A stretch of 64,000 bases of DNA from Maratus speciosus (taxonomy: Eukaryota; Arthropoda; Arachnida; Araneae; Salticidae). The stretch spans positions 20,917,874 through 20,981,873 of the forward strand of contig OZ010795.1 of assembly GCA_963932465.1 (NCBI GenBank). The letters are read 5' to 3'. Under the pieces are notes generated by a model. It saw only the letters and a program-made list of their open reading frames with translations, did no database searches and was not told the origin of the DNA. Positions 45,903 to 56,723 of this stretch are shown here, piece by piece. Numbering within the stretch: position 1 is the stretch's first letter; every line of letters begins with the position of its first letter. The position numbers were made by a program, and so were the translations under genes.

Positions 45903-46769
45903 AATTTATAAATGTTTTACTACTAAGTTCATTTGCTAGTAAAATAACGGAAATAACTTTTTTGAAATGAGTAGAACTTGTTTCGAAATATATATAAATA
46001 AATTCAAATCTCAGTTATTATTAATCCTAACAGATGCTAAGAAAACGTAATTTCTTGCGTAATTACATTCTTACTTACAATACAACAAACATATTTCAAG
46101 CTATAGGAATATTAAATTTTAACAGATCAGAGTTCATCACAGAAAGAACTTGTGATGTTGATCATGTTTATGAATTACATTTTCCGCTTGAAACATTTCT
46201 TAGATAATGACCAGTTACGGCTTTTATCGTGTTGTTTGTTCACCGAAGCGTTCATTTTCCTTATATAAGTAAACACATAATGCTAGGATATTAGAAATCT
46301 GATATTAAGATAATTATATTTTACTTTCTTTTTTTAAGAAGGAAAAAAAATTAAGATTGTTTAGTGGCAGTACATATGTTACACGAAAACGAAATTGTTT
46401 CAAGATAAAAACTTTATCAGAAACGTATGTAAAAAGATAACTTCTTCAGATAATTTATGTTTTGTAAAATGAAAATAGATCCGGATTTTCAACAGCCAAA
46501 GTATTTTTTTTTCAGGGAATAAGACTTGTGATAAGAAGAATTTCATTTTTGAGATTTACCCATAAATAATTACTAATTTTTAGAATACATATATTTAAAA
46601 AAGAAGATTCATACGCCCTGAACATTCTACTGAACAAATTTTGCATTTTTTTTTGTTTTTTTAATGAAAGCTGTTCATTTGTAGATGTGCCCGCACAAGC
46701 TATTTTTAAAATCATTTCCGTTTTTAGGTGCGTTCGTAGTTATATAAATACGTAGCACCGAGAGTCGAC

Positions 46770-47589
46770 GTTCAGTCCGTCCGTCCGTATATAACAGAGC
46801 AAAAACTACCCAACGACATGGTCTGAAATTTTAAATATACAATTGTTGCAAAATTTTCTCGAGTAATTTTAAATTTTATGAAAATTGGGTGTACAGTTTA
46901 ATTACAGGGACAGACATTATGATTATTTTATTTCAAGGAAAAATATGAGGAGTTGTACCACATACCTTTTGATTAGTGCCAAGATAGCGTATACAATATT
47001 GCACGTACTACTATATTTCGATACAACCCCTCATCTATTTGCTTCCTTTTGGGAACAACGGATTTCAGGCATATTCTATCGACGATAATTTTCAGAATTT
47101 TCAAGTTATGATTTTGACACTTTCACAAAAGTTATTTTATATACTTAGCTAATACATTATGTACATTATGTTTTGATTGCATTCGCGCATGTGCAGTGAA
47201 ACATCTTTTAGTAAACCTGCTCATTTTTCATCCAATGTTTATTATTTATTAATTCTGATTGCAGAGTTAGGTATACTGTTTGTCATACTTTCTGAAAAGA
47301 ATTTTTTTTTTATATTAAGAACTCTGCAAATTATAAGCAAAACACTTGGCGAAATTTGGGACTGTTTTTATAAAAACTTTAATTTCTCTACGAGTATACA
47401 TGTTATCCTCATAAAAATGAACACAGTATATTACAATAAGCCACTTATTAATAATCTCGAGTTTGAACGCTTTTGCTACATTAGTTTTTACAGGGTTATC
47501 CAAAATATATTAGTTTTTTTTCAATTTGTTGACGGTCCCCTATGGGGTTTCGAGAAAAACATCTTCGCCAAAATACATGACCTATACTA
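46770..47589. other. Unassigned, with a possible mariner end
   Basis: TTTACAGGGTTATCCAAAAT at about 47486-47505 resembles a mariner terminus next to TA but has no partner. The 153-codon plus frame at 47177-47638 runs into the Tc1 element at 47590, so it is not a coherent gene. An opposite-strand frame at 47315-47503 covers the same DNA; neither is recognised. Confidence 0.35.
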
Positions 47590-47941
47590 CACCGCGTTCC
47601 GAAAGTTCAGGCAATCAACAAAATTTGCATTAACATAAAAAGTAATCAGGCGCAATTAAAATTCGTGAGATAGGTATACACATACTGATATACACATAAA
47701 TTATGATCAAAGGTTTGAAATTATAAAATATACAATAAATTATACAAAAATGTGCTGTCCCAAAAGTATAGACACTTGTAATTTTTTTTTTTGGTTTTAC
47801 ATTTATAAAAGGAACTAAAAGCTTACTTTTAATATTTATATGTATTGCTACGACATTTTATAACATAAAATACACGTTGTTCCAAGGAATTAACTAAGCA
47901 TTGCATTACAGAAGGAGGTATTTCATACCACGCTTTGTTAA

Positions 47942-48640
47942 TTACAATTTTTTAGTCATTTGCGTATATTGATTTCCATATATTTTACGAGAAAAGATCC
48001 CCCATTTGTTCTCCATGGGATTCAAATCCAGACTAACTGCTGGCCAGTCTAATAATGTGATATTGTTTTGCGTGAACCATGTTTTCGATGATGTGGAGGT
48101 ATGGATGGATGCCCCATCTTGTTGGAAAACACAGTCCGGTCTTGCTGGCAAATCCATAATTGTCATTAAATTGGTACGTAAAATATCTTGATAATCCTCC
48201 GATTTCATTTTTCTGGCCAAAAATCCTAGAAAAGTTTGGCCGTTGAAAGGAAACACTCTCCAGGTCATTACGGAATCTCCGCTTTGTTGCTTGCTGAAAC
48301 CGTTCTTGGGCTCTTACCTTAGTTCATGCCAGTAAAATTTATGACCCTCAGGGCTGTCTAAATTCCATTTCTTTTCATCAATGAAGATTAAAGAAATCCA
48401 TTTTTTACCGTATGACATGCTATCTAGCCCACTTTAGACGTGCATCTATATGTCTGTGCTTCAAGCAAAGTTTTGCTTTCATTCTCCTGTAAACAATATT
48501 TGTTGAAGGTTTCATTCTTCTGTGTACAGTACTTTTTGAAATTCTGGAAATTGATGCAATTTCACGCACAGAAAAATTATCAACTGAAGCTATTTTTGAT
48601 AACATTCTATCTTCACGTAATTTGTATTTGCTAGCTGTGT
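47942..48640 (-). pseudogene. Tc1-type transposase (minus copy)
   Basis: Reading leftward: a helix-turn-helix region, SKIASVDNFSVREIASISRI then SKSTVHRR, at about 48610-48530. Then FIDEKKWNLDSPEGHKFYWH with the first catalytic Asp near 48380. VMTWRVFPFNGQTFLGFL follows near 48268, then CVFQQDGASIH with the second Asp at 48115. LDLNPMENKWGIFSRKIY holds the catalytic Glu at 48020. Frame changes separate the HTH, first-Asp and C-terminal parts. The first 20-30 residues are missing because the fold-back junction at about 48636 cuts them off. All three catalytic residues are still visible. Confidence 0.85.
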
Positions 48641-48947
48641 TTTCCAACAAGATAGCATCCATCCATACCTCCACATCTTGAAAACATGGTTTAGGCGAAA
48701 CGATATCACACTATTAGACTGGCCAGCACTTAGTACTGATTTGAATCCCATGGAGAACGTATGGGGGATCTTATCTCGTAAAATATATGAAAATGGAAAG
48801 GAATATACATGTGTAAATGAGTTAAAAATTGTAATTGACAAAGCGTGGTATGAAATACCGCCTTCTGTAATGCAATGCTTAGTTAATTATATGGAACAAT
48901 GCGTATTTGATCTTATAAAGTCTCGCGGCAATACAATTAATTATTAA
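48636..48947 (+). pseudogene. Tc1-type transposase C-terminus (plus copy)
   Basis: Begins FQQDSIHPYLHILKTWFRR, where about two codons are deleted relative to the minus copy. It continues LLDWPALSTDLNPMENVWGI with the catalytic Glu, and ends with a helical stretch (YEIPPSVMQCLVNYMEQC) and a stop at 48947. It is the inverted duplicate of 47942-48132 and its C-terminus is better preserved than that of the minus copy. Without the first domain it cannot act. Confidence 0.85.
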
Positions 48948-49746
48948 AAGTAAACTTTTAGTTACTTTTATAAATGTAAAACCAAAAAAAAATTACAGGC
49001 GTCTATACTTTAGGGAGAGCACATTTTTATATAATTTAATGTATATTTTATAATTTCAAACCTTTGATAATTTATATGTGTATATCAGCAAAACTGCTTT
49101 TATGCATTACCTATCTCACGAATTTTAATTGTATCTTATTACTTTTTATGTTAATGCAAATTTTGTGGATCGTCTAAACTTTTGGGACGCGGTGTATACT
49201 GTTTACGCACCTGCAGTTTCAGGTTAATTCCTTATGTATTTTTTTAGATATTTGACAAAACGTCTAAAATCGCAAGTGACCGGTCACCTTTGGCCATATA
49301 GTGTAAGAGTACTATATAAGAAACTTGAAAAATCATCGATTTTAAACATGGGAAAATAAATGGGTCAAAACTTATACGAGTCTTGACATGCTTTATTTTA
49401 TATTCAAATACATATTAAGGGAAATAAAATCAGTTTTTAAAAAGGCAGAATGATTTTATTCTACAAGGTTTAATTATTATTAAAAAATATTATGGAAAAT
49501 CTGATGTGTAAACAAACCTGCTTAGACGATTTACAAGGCACAATAGAAAAATTCTGTTTTAAACACCCACTTTTTTTACACTAGACTTGGCAACACTAGT
49601 TGCCGCGTAGTTTAGCTTCATCTTGGTGAAACTTGTCTACCATACCTTCCTAAACTGTTATGATCTTTTGATGTTATGATCTTTTGTAGAGGCATGAACA
49701 CTTAACATTTCTTATTGCTGCTGGTTTCATCCTTTCTAGAAATTTT

Positions 49747-50203
49747 TCATTCTTTCTTTTTACATATTATGGGTACTATTTTGATGAAATAAAAGTTCAA
49801 CAACTTTTTAATTTATAGTTCTTTAAATTTTATCTTACTTCTATAGTAATTTTTCACATTTTCTTTAATCAATTTTAAACATTTTCCTTTCTATCATCCA
49901 ATTTTATTAGAGCTTTACAGAATAAATTTACACTATTTTACAAATATAAATTAAGCCTTCATTATGTACAATGTATTCTTTCTATTTACATATTATGGTA
50001 CTATTTCGATGAAATAAAAGTTAAAATTTAAAGAACTATAAATTAAAATATTGATTATCTTACTTCTATAGTAATTTCAAATTTTTCTCTAATCAATTTT
50101 AAACATTTTCCTTTGTATTATCCAATTTTATTGTAGCTTTACAGAATAAATTTACACTATTTTAGAAATATAACAATTAGGCCTTCATTATGTACAGTGT
50201 ATA
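49747..50203. repeat. Tandem duplication of about 228 bp with a 25-bp micro-inversion
   Basis: 49747-49972 and 49976-50203 are direct copies ('attctttctttttacatatt', 'gatgaaataaaagtt', 'acttctatagtaattt', 'aataaatttacactatttta', 'gccttcattatgtac'). In the first copy the middle reads 'tttaatttatagttctttaa' plus 'atttt'. In the second copy exactly this 25-bp piece is present as its reverse complement. Confidence 0.85.
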
Positions 50204-50209
50204 ATAAAA

Positions 50210-51490
50210 AGATTTCCAAAAACAATTAAAGGAGCTTTGATTATCTGGTCAAGCCTCCCTATATAACCACTTTTAGTATAGCACATGATTCTGTTTAGCC
50301 TAATTTACTGTACAATCTTTATGCCTGTAATGAAAGATCATTATTTCTGAATAACTTAAAATTTACATAAAATTTCTATGATAATTTAATCTGCGAAAAT
50401 CTTACAAAATGTTTTTAAAAAACACACTTTTGAGGTTTAAAACACTTTACAATTGGTTGTTCCACACCTGGTTCGATTATCTGCATGAACAAATAACTAT
50501 TTTTTGAGCATTATAGTAGATTTGGTTACCACCTATTGGCAAAGCTGATTTTTTTTTTAAATATGAAAACTGAAGGTTGGATCCAGCCTTCGCAGTCTCC
50601 GCTAAAGTCTTTTTTATGATGTAATGCTATTTGTATACATGTCTTTCTGTAACATATGTAATGTGTGTGGCATGAACAACACCTGCTGTAAGAGCCATGA
50701 AACAATGCAGAAAAGACGACAAATAATTTTTAAAATAAATACTTTTATTTAGTTTGAAACAAAAAACAAAGGTAAATAGTGAGTGACTTCATCGTCTTAA
50801 AAGTATAAAGACCCTCATGTAACAGTCAGTCTTGAGTAACTCTTGCACTAAGAATAAATAAATTTCAATGGAAAACATACACATTAGCAATGTATGTGCA
50901 ATAGCGACATCTAAAAAATATATAATATATACATATATACAATAATAATTTCCTGCTGACAAACTCAAAATTTTAAAACACTTTTTACAGAAACAAACTA
51001 TTGGTTTGCGTCATATGATGAATGATACATACATGAATCATTCAATGATACATACATGAATCAAAATTTTACACACTATTAAATCTATGAATGAAAACAT
51101 TGCATTTAATTTACCCCGATTTATAAAAGAATAGATTATTTTTGTCCGTTCAATTCTAATTTTCATCATTCAATGGCAGCAGTCATGTGTTAGAGAACAA
51201 TGTATTGTCTTATTCAGCTACTGCACGTATTCCTATTATTTATAAATTTAAGCTATAGATTTTGCTTGTATTTTTGAAATTATGCTGAAGGAACTAGTAC
51301 TACACTTTGTACCTATGGTATGCATAAATTTCGAACCATCAGATAGGGTATCACAAGAAATGTTATTACACATTTAAGAGATGATACAATATACTATTTT
51401 TTCCCTTTTTTGCATAGGAATATAAGGGCTCGTGTGAACTTCTGAAGTGTAAATACAAATATTTCACAAATCTAGTGACTCTTGTTTATT
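50210..51490. other. No recognised gene
   Basis: AT-rich. A short tandem unit 'catgaatcattcaatgatac' occurs about twice at 51027-51065. Nothing else was recognised. Confidence 0.4.
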
Positions 51491-51499
51491 TGTCACATC

Positions 51500-52060
51500 A
51501 TCATAAAACTAGGAAGAGGAGCACCGAACTCTCTTCCTAACTCTTTTTATTGGCTGAGAGTGACTGATCAAACGAGTGAACCAAGTCTGTAGAGCACAGA
51601 TGTCTCTGCCGGTCCCCTTTATTCAGATCTTAAAAGAAAATAAATACAAAATTCAGCCGAAGCGGGACCCGCCCTATGACAATAACTATATTTGTAAAAA
51701 AGACAGTAATAAGCCATAATGTACTAATATCTGATTCGACATTGGGCAGTGAATGAGGTCGAATCCGAGTCCTATAGAAAGGTCACATATAAGTTAAAGA
51801 TGTTTTTAAGCTTTGATAGCAAAGCCGGGCGAAAAAAAATATTAGCTAACCAATCATCTGGAAGAACAGGAGGACGGCAAATAGGCCATAGTAAAGGACA
51901 ATTCAAGAAGCAAAGAGAGGCAAGAGCAACATAACATGCTCGCATAAAGTGGAAAAAGGGCACTTTTGAACTTCAAGAGGTATGCCCTAAAGGGAGCATG
52001 GCCGGTAAGGAAATCTGTAGTGGAGGGAGTAGACAGGGGATGCCAACGGACCACTGGGAC
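51500..52060 (-). pseudogene. 3' end of a non-LTR retrotransposon (RNase H/C-terminal region), degraded
   Basis: Reading leftward from 52054, one frame gives STTDFLTGHAPFRAYLLKFK. This resembles the 'TQxLTGHGxFxxYLxRF' motif just before the C-terminal CCHC-like finger of jockey/I-type LINE proteins. In another frame CFLNCPLLWP (family 'EHxLxxCPL') and LPDDWLANIFFRPALLSKLK follow, as expected for the tail. A UTR-like stretch with AATAAA near 51622 (minus strand) lies downstream. Frames are broken and the zinc-coordinating cysteines cannot all be placed. The segment is notably richer in GC than its flanks. The LINE assignment rests on motif resemblance from memory. Confidence 0.45.
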
Positions 52061-52069
52061 CAGATTATA

Positions 52070-54070
52070 TCTACCCTTATCAGACTATTACCAGTGATCC
52101 TGCTACTGTTGGTCATTTTTGGCCAATTTTAATCGTTTGGAACACTCTTAACGAAAATCCTGATTGCATCCCGGGACAGCTGTCCCTCGTGGCCTTGTAT
52201 TAAGTCAGGCCCTGCTACGGGTAGACAGCTGTTATGAAATGCAAGCAGTTTTAAAATTTTTATTCATGTGATCATTAAGAATTGATTTTGACGCCGATTT
52301 TTGTGACAGTTTTGGATTTTCAACCCCTTTTCATGACAATGAATAAATTGCTCTCGATGCGAGGCCGTAGCGAGAGAAATAGTTTGGAGGGGGGGGGGGG
52401 GGGTAGGGACATGAATTTTAATCTTGACTTTTTTTTTTCTTTTACAAATTGAAAAGAGGCGAGCGTTAAGAGTTTAATTAAATTCTATTGTGAATTTAAA
52501 TAATTCAATTTAATATAATTACAAAAGAAACTTTAACCCTTTTTGATTATAAATATAATTATAATCTCATTTAGATACTTTTTCGATGAAGTATTGCCAT
52601 TAGTGTCATCCCAGTTAATGTTTGACATTTTACATGTATGTTTTCAAATATTTCATTGTCCAAAAATATCTTCACTGTATTTTTCCCCTTGGAACAACTG
52701 TTTGTGAATATTTAAAACTAATTCCATTGTATTTAAAAATATGGGCTAAACAAGATTCATGATTTATATCCGGTTGCTATAATCGTTTTATTTTAACAGA
52801 GTTAACATTCTGCTTTTGCACAGTTCTATTCTAAATATTCGAATTTACTCTTAAGATTTGTTAGAAGTTGTATTTAATTTTTCAACTTACTAACAGAATC
52901 AAACAAGATAGGCTAGCGCAAAATTTTGATTTTTGGATCTTGACTTTAGCTGATTTTCAAATTTTAGCAGTCCTGACTGATAGTTAAATGGCCTATTTAG
53001 AGTCATCTCCACAAAAATTTATGAGGGATATCAAACCTTGGAGATCCACACCGTTGGCTACGGTCTTGATTCGACAGTTTACAAGTGAATCTTCTACAAT
53101 TTATTCATAGCATTGTCGATTACGTCATATTTTATATATATTTTCAGAAAGTATTACAAAACTATTTTTACTTTAAAAAGTGTCATTTTCTTAATAATAA
53201 CGAATTTAGGAAAGGGAGCTTACGGGTAAAATAAAGGAAAGTGGGATAACACAATTTATAAAACAGGAAATTAAATGAAAATGATTAAACAAAAATTTAC
53301 TTTGAAAAATGTCTTGCACAAAATATCTAATAAAAAATCTGATATTGTCTTATTCGTCTGATCTTCCATGATCGGGTACACAGCCAAGATTAACGATCAA
53401 CATCAGCGGTGCTGGAAATAATGCAGTTTCTAAATTAAGATATTGTTGCAACCATCGTTGTTACTAAGATTAGTTTGGTGTTTTTATGCTAGCTAAAATG
53501 CACAAATTGGCTATAGATCCGATAAAATAAACTCTTTTATTTATATTTTTTTCAACACATCTTTTCCCCCTTTCCTCTTTAGGAGTTGAATTTATAAAAT
53601 CTCTGAATTGCGTTTTCAAACTTTTTTTAATATAGATTTGCTATGCTGCATACCATGCTCCCCTACCTAACACTGCTGCTGAGGTACGGCGAAATGACCT
53701 AATGCTTTTAACATACCCTTTAACTGAAAACTCTTTGAAAAATCTTTAAGTAGTTCCCTACTATAGGTTACGAACAGTGTCGTAGCAATTCTATTTGGCG
53801 TCTGTTGTATAAATTCTTTCTACCAAACGTCGCTGCATCGGTAAATCGGAGATGTCACCCATGAACAGCCTAATCGGCTTGGTGCGAGGGCACTGCACAA
53901 ACCATCTTTGCTGCTGCTCTGATTGTAAATGTATACCCAGGAGTTCAAATTTCTGCTTCAATAGTTTCACCTATGCGTTGATGAATCAGTGTGGACAAAG
54001 AATTTCATATATATTGAGCATAAATATAAATCATGTTATATAAAGATCATAAAATTGAATTACAAATAAT
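52070..54070. other. No recognised gene
   Basis: 52070-52210 is a GC-richer patch without a frame. A G-run of 15 nt lies at 52389-52403. A 63-codon plus frame at 53852-54043 with a cysteine cluster (CCCSDCKC) lies in a GC-richer patch (53640-54000). I do not recognise it on either strand. Confidence 0.4.
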
Positions 54071-54077
54071 AATTTAA

Positions 54078-54276
54078 CACTAGAACGCCCGGAAATTTTA
54101 CTCAATTTTCATAAAAATAATTGACACCAGAATTTTTTTTTAAATTATTTGACTGATTTATTTTACGTAAATCTGCGTCGTTTAAATTTAACTTATTTTA
54201 TGAAAGAAGTTCTGGTTCCACTTGACATTTAATCACATGGTTGGAATCGGATCGACTCCTTCCGGGCGTTCTAGTG
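54078..54276. mobile_element. TTAA-flanked MITE (piggyBac-type), perfect ends
   Basis: TTAA lies at 54074-54077 and 54277-54280. The termini CACTAGAACGCCCGGAA and, mirrored, the same 17 bases are a perfect inverted repeat. The 199-bp unit has no coding capacity. The intact ends suggest a recent insertion. Confidence 0.92.
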
Positions 54277-54289
54277 TTAAAAAATTTTA

Positions 54290-55860
54290 ATGAATGTTAT
54301 TTTAAACGTGAATATTTATAACATAATAACCATACAGTTAAATAATCTTAAGTGCATATTAAATGAAAGAATTTAAGTACCTGAATGTAACTTTATATAT
54401 ATTACTTTTTCAACAACACAGCATTTAAAATAAAACATTAACCTTTTGTGACTCCACAACCCCGATTTAAAAAATATTAACTCAGATGTTTGAATACATC
54501 ATTTTTAGCTGATGGAAAAAAGAGGTTAGTGCATAAAAAAATTACTGACTAAAAGATACTTTTCTCGCAACTGCAAATCAACAGAAAATGACATGCTTCG
54601 TTCTCATCAATAGCGTTCATTTTGTAATACAAAATGGTAAAATAAACCAACTTAAACAGCTTGGTCTTTTGGTATTGTGTTTTGACATTTGGGTTTTCAC
54701 CGTACATGTAGTTGCGGGATATTTTTTTTATATTGTTTATACACTGAGGATGCGAGTTCTTGAACTCGCAAAACTTATACGTCTGTTCAAATTAACTTAT
54801 TTTATTGTGTGTTTAAAAGAAAAGGCTATTTTTTGAGTCAGTTGGCCTTAGCTTTCACCTGCACTGATTATGATAAATAATTTTTTTTAAATGAAAGCAA
54901 TTTATTTCTGAATGTGCTCGCACTGGCTATTTTTTTTTTTAAATAATCCGTTTTTTTATAGTTTAGTTTTAAAAGTCCTTTATAAAAATTTTCACTTGGA
55001 TGGCAGTCGTGTGACTGCCATCGTTGAAGAGAGAAGGGAAAGAATGTGAATGACCCTATCCTTACAGATGCCATTTTCGTATTACAATTAAAGATAACTT
55101 TAAAACTGTTGAAAAGAAACGGACGTCACGATTTAAAATAACGCATTTTTACTCATAAAGCTGTTACATTTCAATATTAACTCAAGTGAAGAGGGCGAAT
55201 GTTTTCATGTAAAATGGTAACTGGCAAACATGACACCCAGTTTGGGAATCTTTTCATAAATAATCTATTGCACATAAAAATATTTTTTTAAATAGTGATT
55301 AGGAATATGAAAAGTATGCATTTACATTTTGCGACCGATTCTGGTTCTTTTACGCGTACGTTTTCTATCTGTGGTTTTGCCTGCAGCAGATTTTAAATTT
55401 AGCAGATCTTTTAGGATAAGAACTCAGCACCCGTGGAGCTAGCTAGCTAGGTGAGATTTTTGTGCCGCAATCATTAAGATTATTAGCTAATAAGCTTTTT
55501 CATAAAATTTTAATAATAAAAGAACGTGTAGTAATGAAATGTGTATTATGTCAAAACTATATCAAAAGATTGTTCAAAAACCTTCAGACTGACATCTCTT
55601 TCATAAAGTTGCGTTTTGTATGTGCGTAGAAACGGGATATTGTTATCAGATATAATCTACACAGTCATGGAAAAAGGTGTCCCTGATTTCAAAAATAAAT
55701 TGTAAGAGAAATATGCAATTCATCGGTACGAAACCAACGTGAAATTGTAGAATATCTGAAAGCGTTTTTGTAGTGGCGATTGCATTGACCTTGAAATGAC
55801 TGCACGCATGTGCGAAGCCACTTCGTGACGCGTTGCTCTTTCACTCATCAGTCAGTTCAC
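54290..55860. other. No recognised gene
   Basis: The 82-codon frame at 54588-54836 is rich in hydrophobic residues but matches nothing known to me. A short AGCT repeat (AGCTAGCTAGCTAG) lies at 55438-55451. No repeat boundaries were recognised. Confidence 0.4.
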
Positions 55861-55867
55861 GGCAATC

Positions 55868-56070
55868 ATGGCGAAAGTACAGCAGAACGTGCATTGGGTG
55901 TTCGGATAAACAGAGTTAAAATCTGTTATTGCTGTACAACGTCATTTTTGCCGTACGTACGGAGAAGATCCACCTACAAACAAACAAAACCATTGTTCTT
56001 AGGTTTAACCAGTTTAAAGTGCACCTGGGAGGAGAGAGACTACCGCTTAGATGTTTGCCGATCAACGGGG
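55868..56070 (+). pseudogene. Mariner-type transposase N-terminal relic
   Basis: From the ATG at 55868 the reading is MAKVQQNVHWVFG-stop, then ELKSVIAVQRHFCRTYGEDP, then PTNKTIVLRFNQFK. This is the pattern of the first helix-turn-helix of arthropod mariner-type transposases ('SxxxVQRxFRxxYGxxPPxxxxIxRWxxxFxxTG'). One in-frame stop breaks it, and the sequence degrades after about 56060. No TIR was found upstream and the catalytic domain is gone. Confidence 0.6.
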
Positions 56071-56074
56071 GTGC

Positions 56075-56720
56075 TCCCATTGAAGGTTTCTATGTTAAAA
56101 AAAAAAAAAATATTTTTCCAACCTAAACAGTGTAAAGATAAATAGTTTATATTTATTAAGGCCTTAGTTATTTTAGTGCACATAAAAACTTAGAAAATCA
56201 ACCCAAATCATTAAAAGATTTTCAAGAAAAGAAGTTCCATAATTTGGTTGCAGATTTTTTTATTGTGTGTCCACGCATACATTTTAAAAGGTTGTGCTCA
56301 TTCTTTACTTGTTAAATGGGGCATGTTCTACCGGTATCTTTTGGATTAGAACAATGATGACGGTAATCTGAATTGAAAGCTGTCGAAACTACCAGAGTGA
56401 AGGCCTATAGACATGGAAGGTGTAGCTTTTGCTTGAAGCCAAAAAGCTACTGCAACCCTAAAACCGGTTACGATTCGGCTCGCCTTTTTGAAACTTTCCG
56501 CCTGTTCAAAGCTTTCCTACAAAAGAATGAAAACATGTTTGCGGGTCGAATGAGGTTTTTTCTGAAAACACCTCTCTTTATTCCTCTTTAATGAAACTTG
56601 TGTGCAATATTCGGTAGCTCTTTTTGAAGAAGTCATCGTTCTGCTTTCATTTCCAGCTACAAACTCCATTAAACAAGCAATTTGAGTTTGAATAAAGGGC
56701 TAACCTATTTATTTCCTTTT
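56075..56720. other. Unassigned, one short open frame
   Basis: A 72-codon plus frame (56373-56591) with CSFCLKPKSYCNPKTGYD is richer in GC than its surroundings. I do not recognise it and cannot tell a gene fragment from a TE remnant. Confidence 0.3.
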
Positions 56721-56723
56721 AAA

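Larger units (their letters stand above)
44309..46766. mobile_element. TIR element of about 2.5 kb, hosting a mariner remnant
   Basis: 44309-44354 ('ggtgctacgtatttatata', then 'attacgaatggacctaaaaa') is mirrored at 46722-46766 with few differences, giving TIRs of about 45 bp. The left edge directly abuts the preceding TA element. The 64-codon frame at 44480-44674 (MQPKTTRCKQYAF start) lies in a GC-richer patch but is not recognised. Confidence 0.5.
47590..49194. mobile_element. Fold-back Tc1-type element made of two inverted 3' halves
   Basis: The ends CACCGCGTYCCRAAAGTT are mirrored and flanked by TA. The inverted similarity extends over the whole of 47590-48132 and 48636-49194, about 550 bp per arm. 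It includes the 3' UTR and transposase C-terminus on opposite strands. The loop (48133-48635) carries the central and N-terminal transposase part in minus orientation only. As with the palindromic mariner at 13.7 kb, the 5' terminus was replaced by an inverted 3' half. Arms differ by perhaps 10-15%, so this event is older. Confidence 0.88.

Noticed and set aside
47177..47638. 153-codon plus frame, the second longest in the window
   Set aside because: It runs across the left border of the Tc1 fold-back element, has no motif, and overlaps an opposite-strand frame of similar quality.
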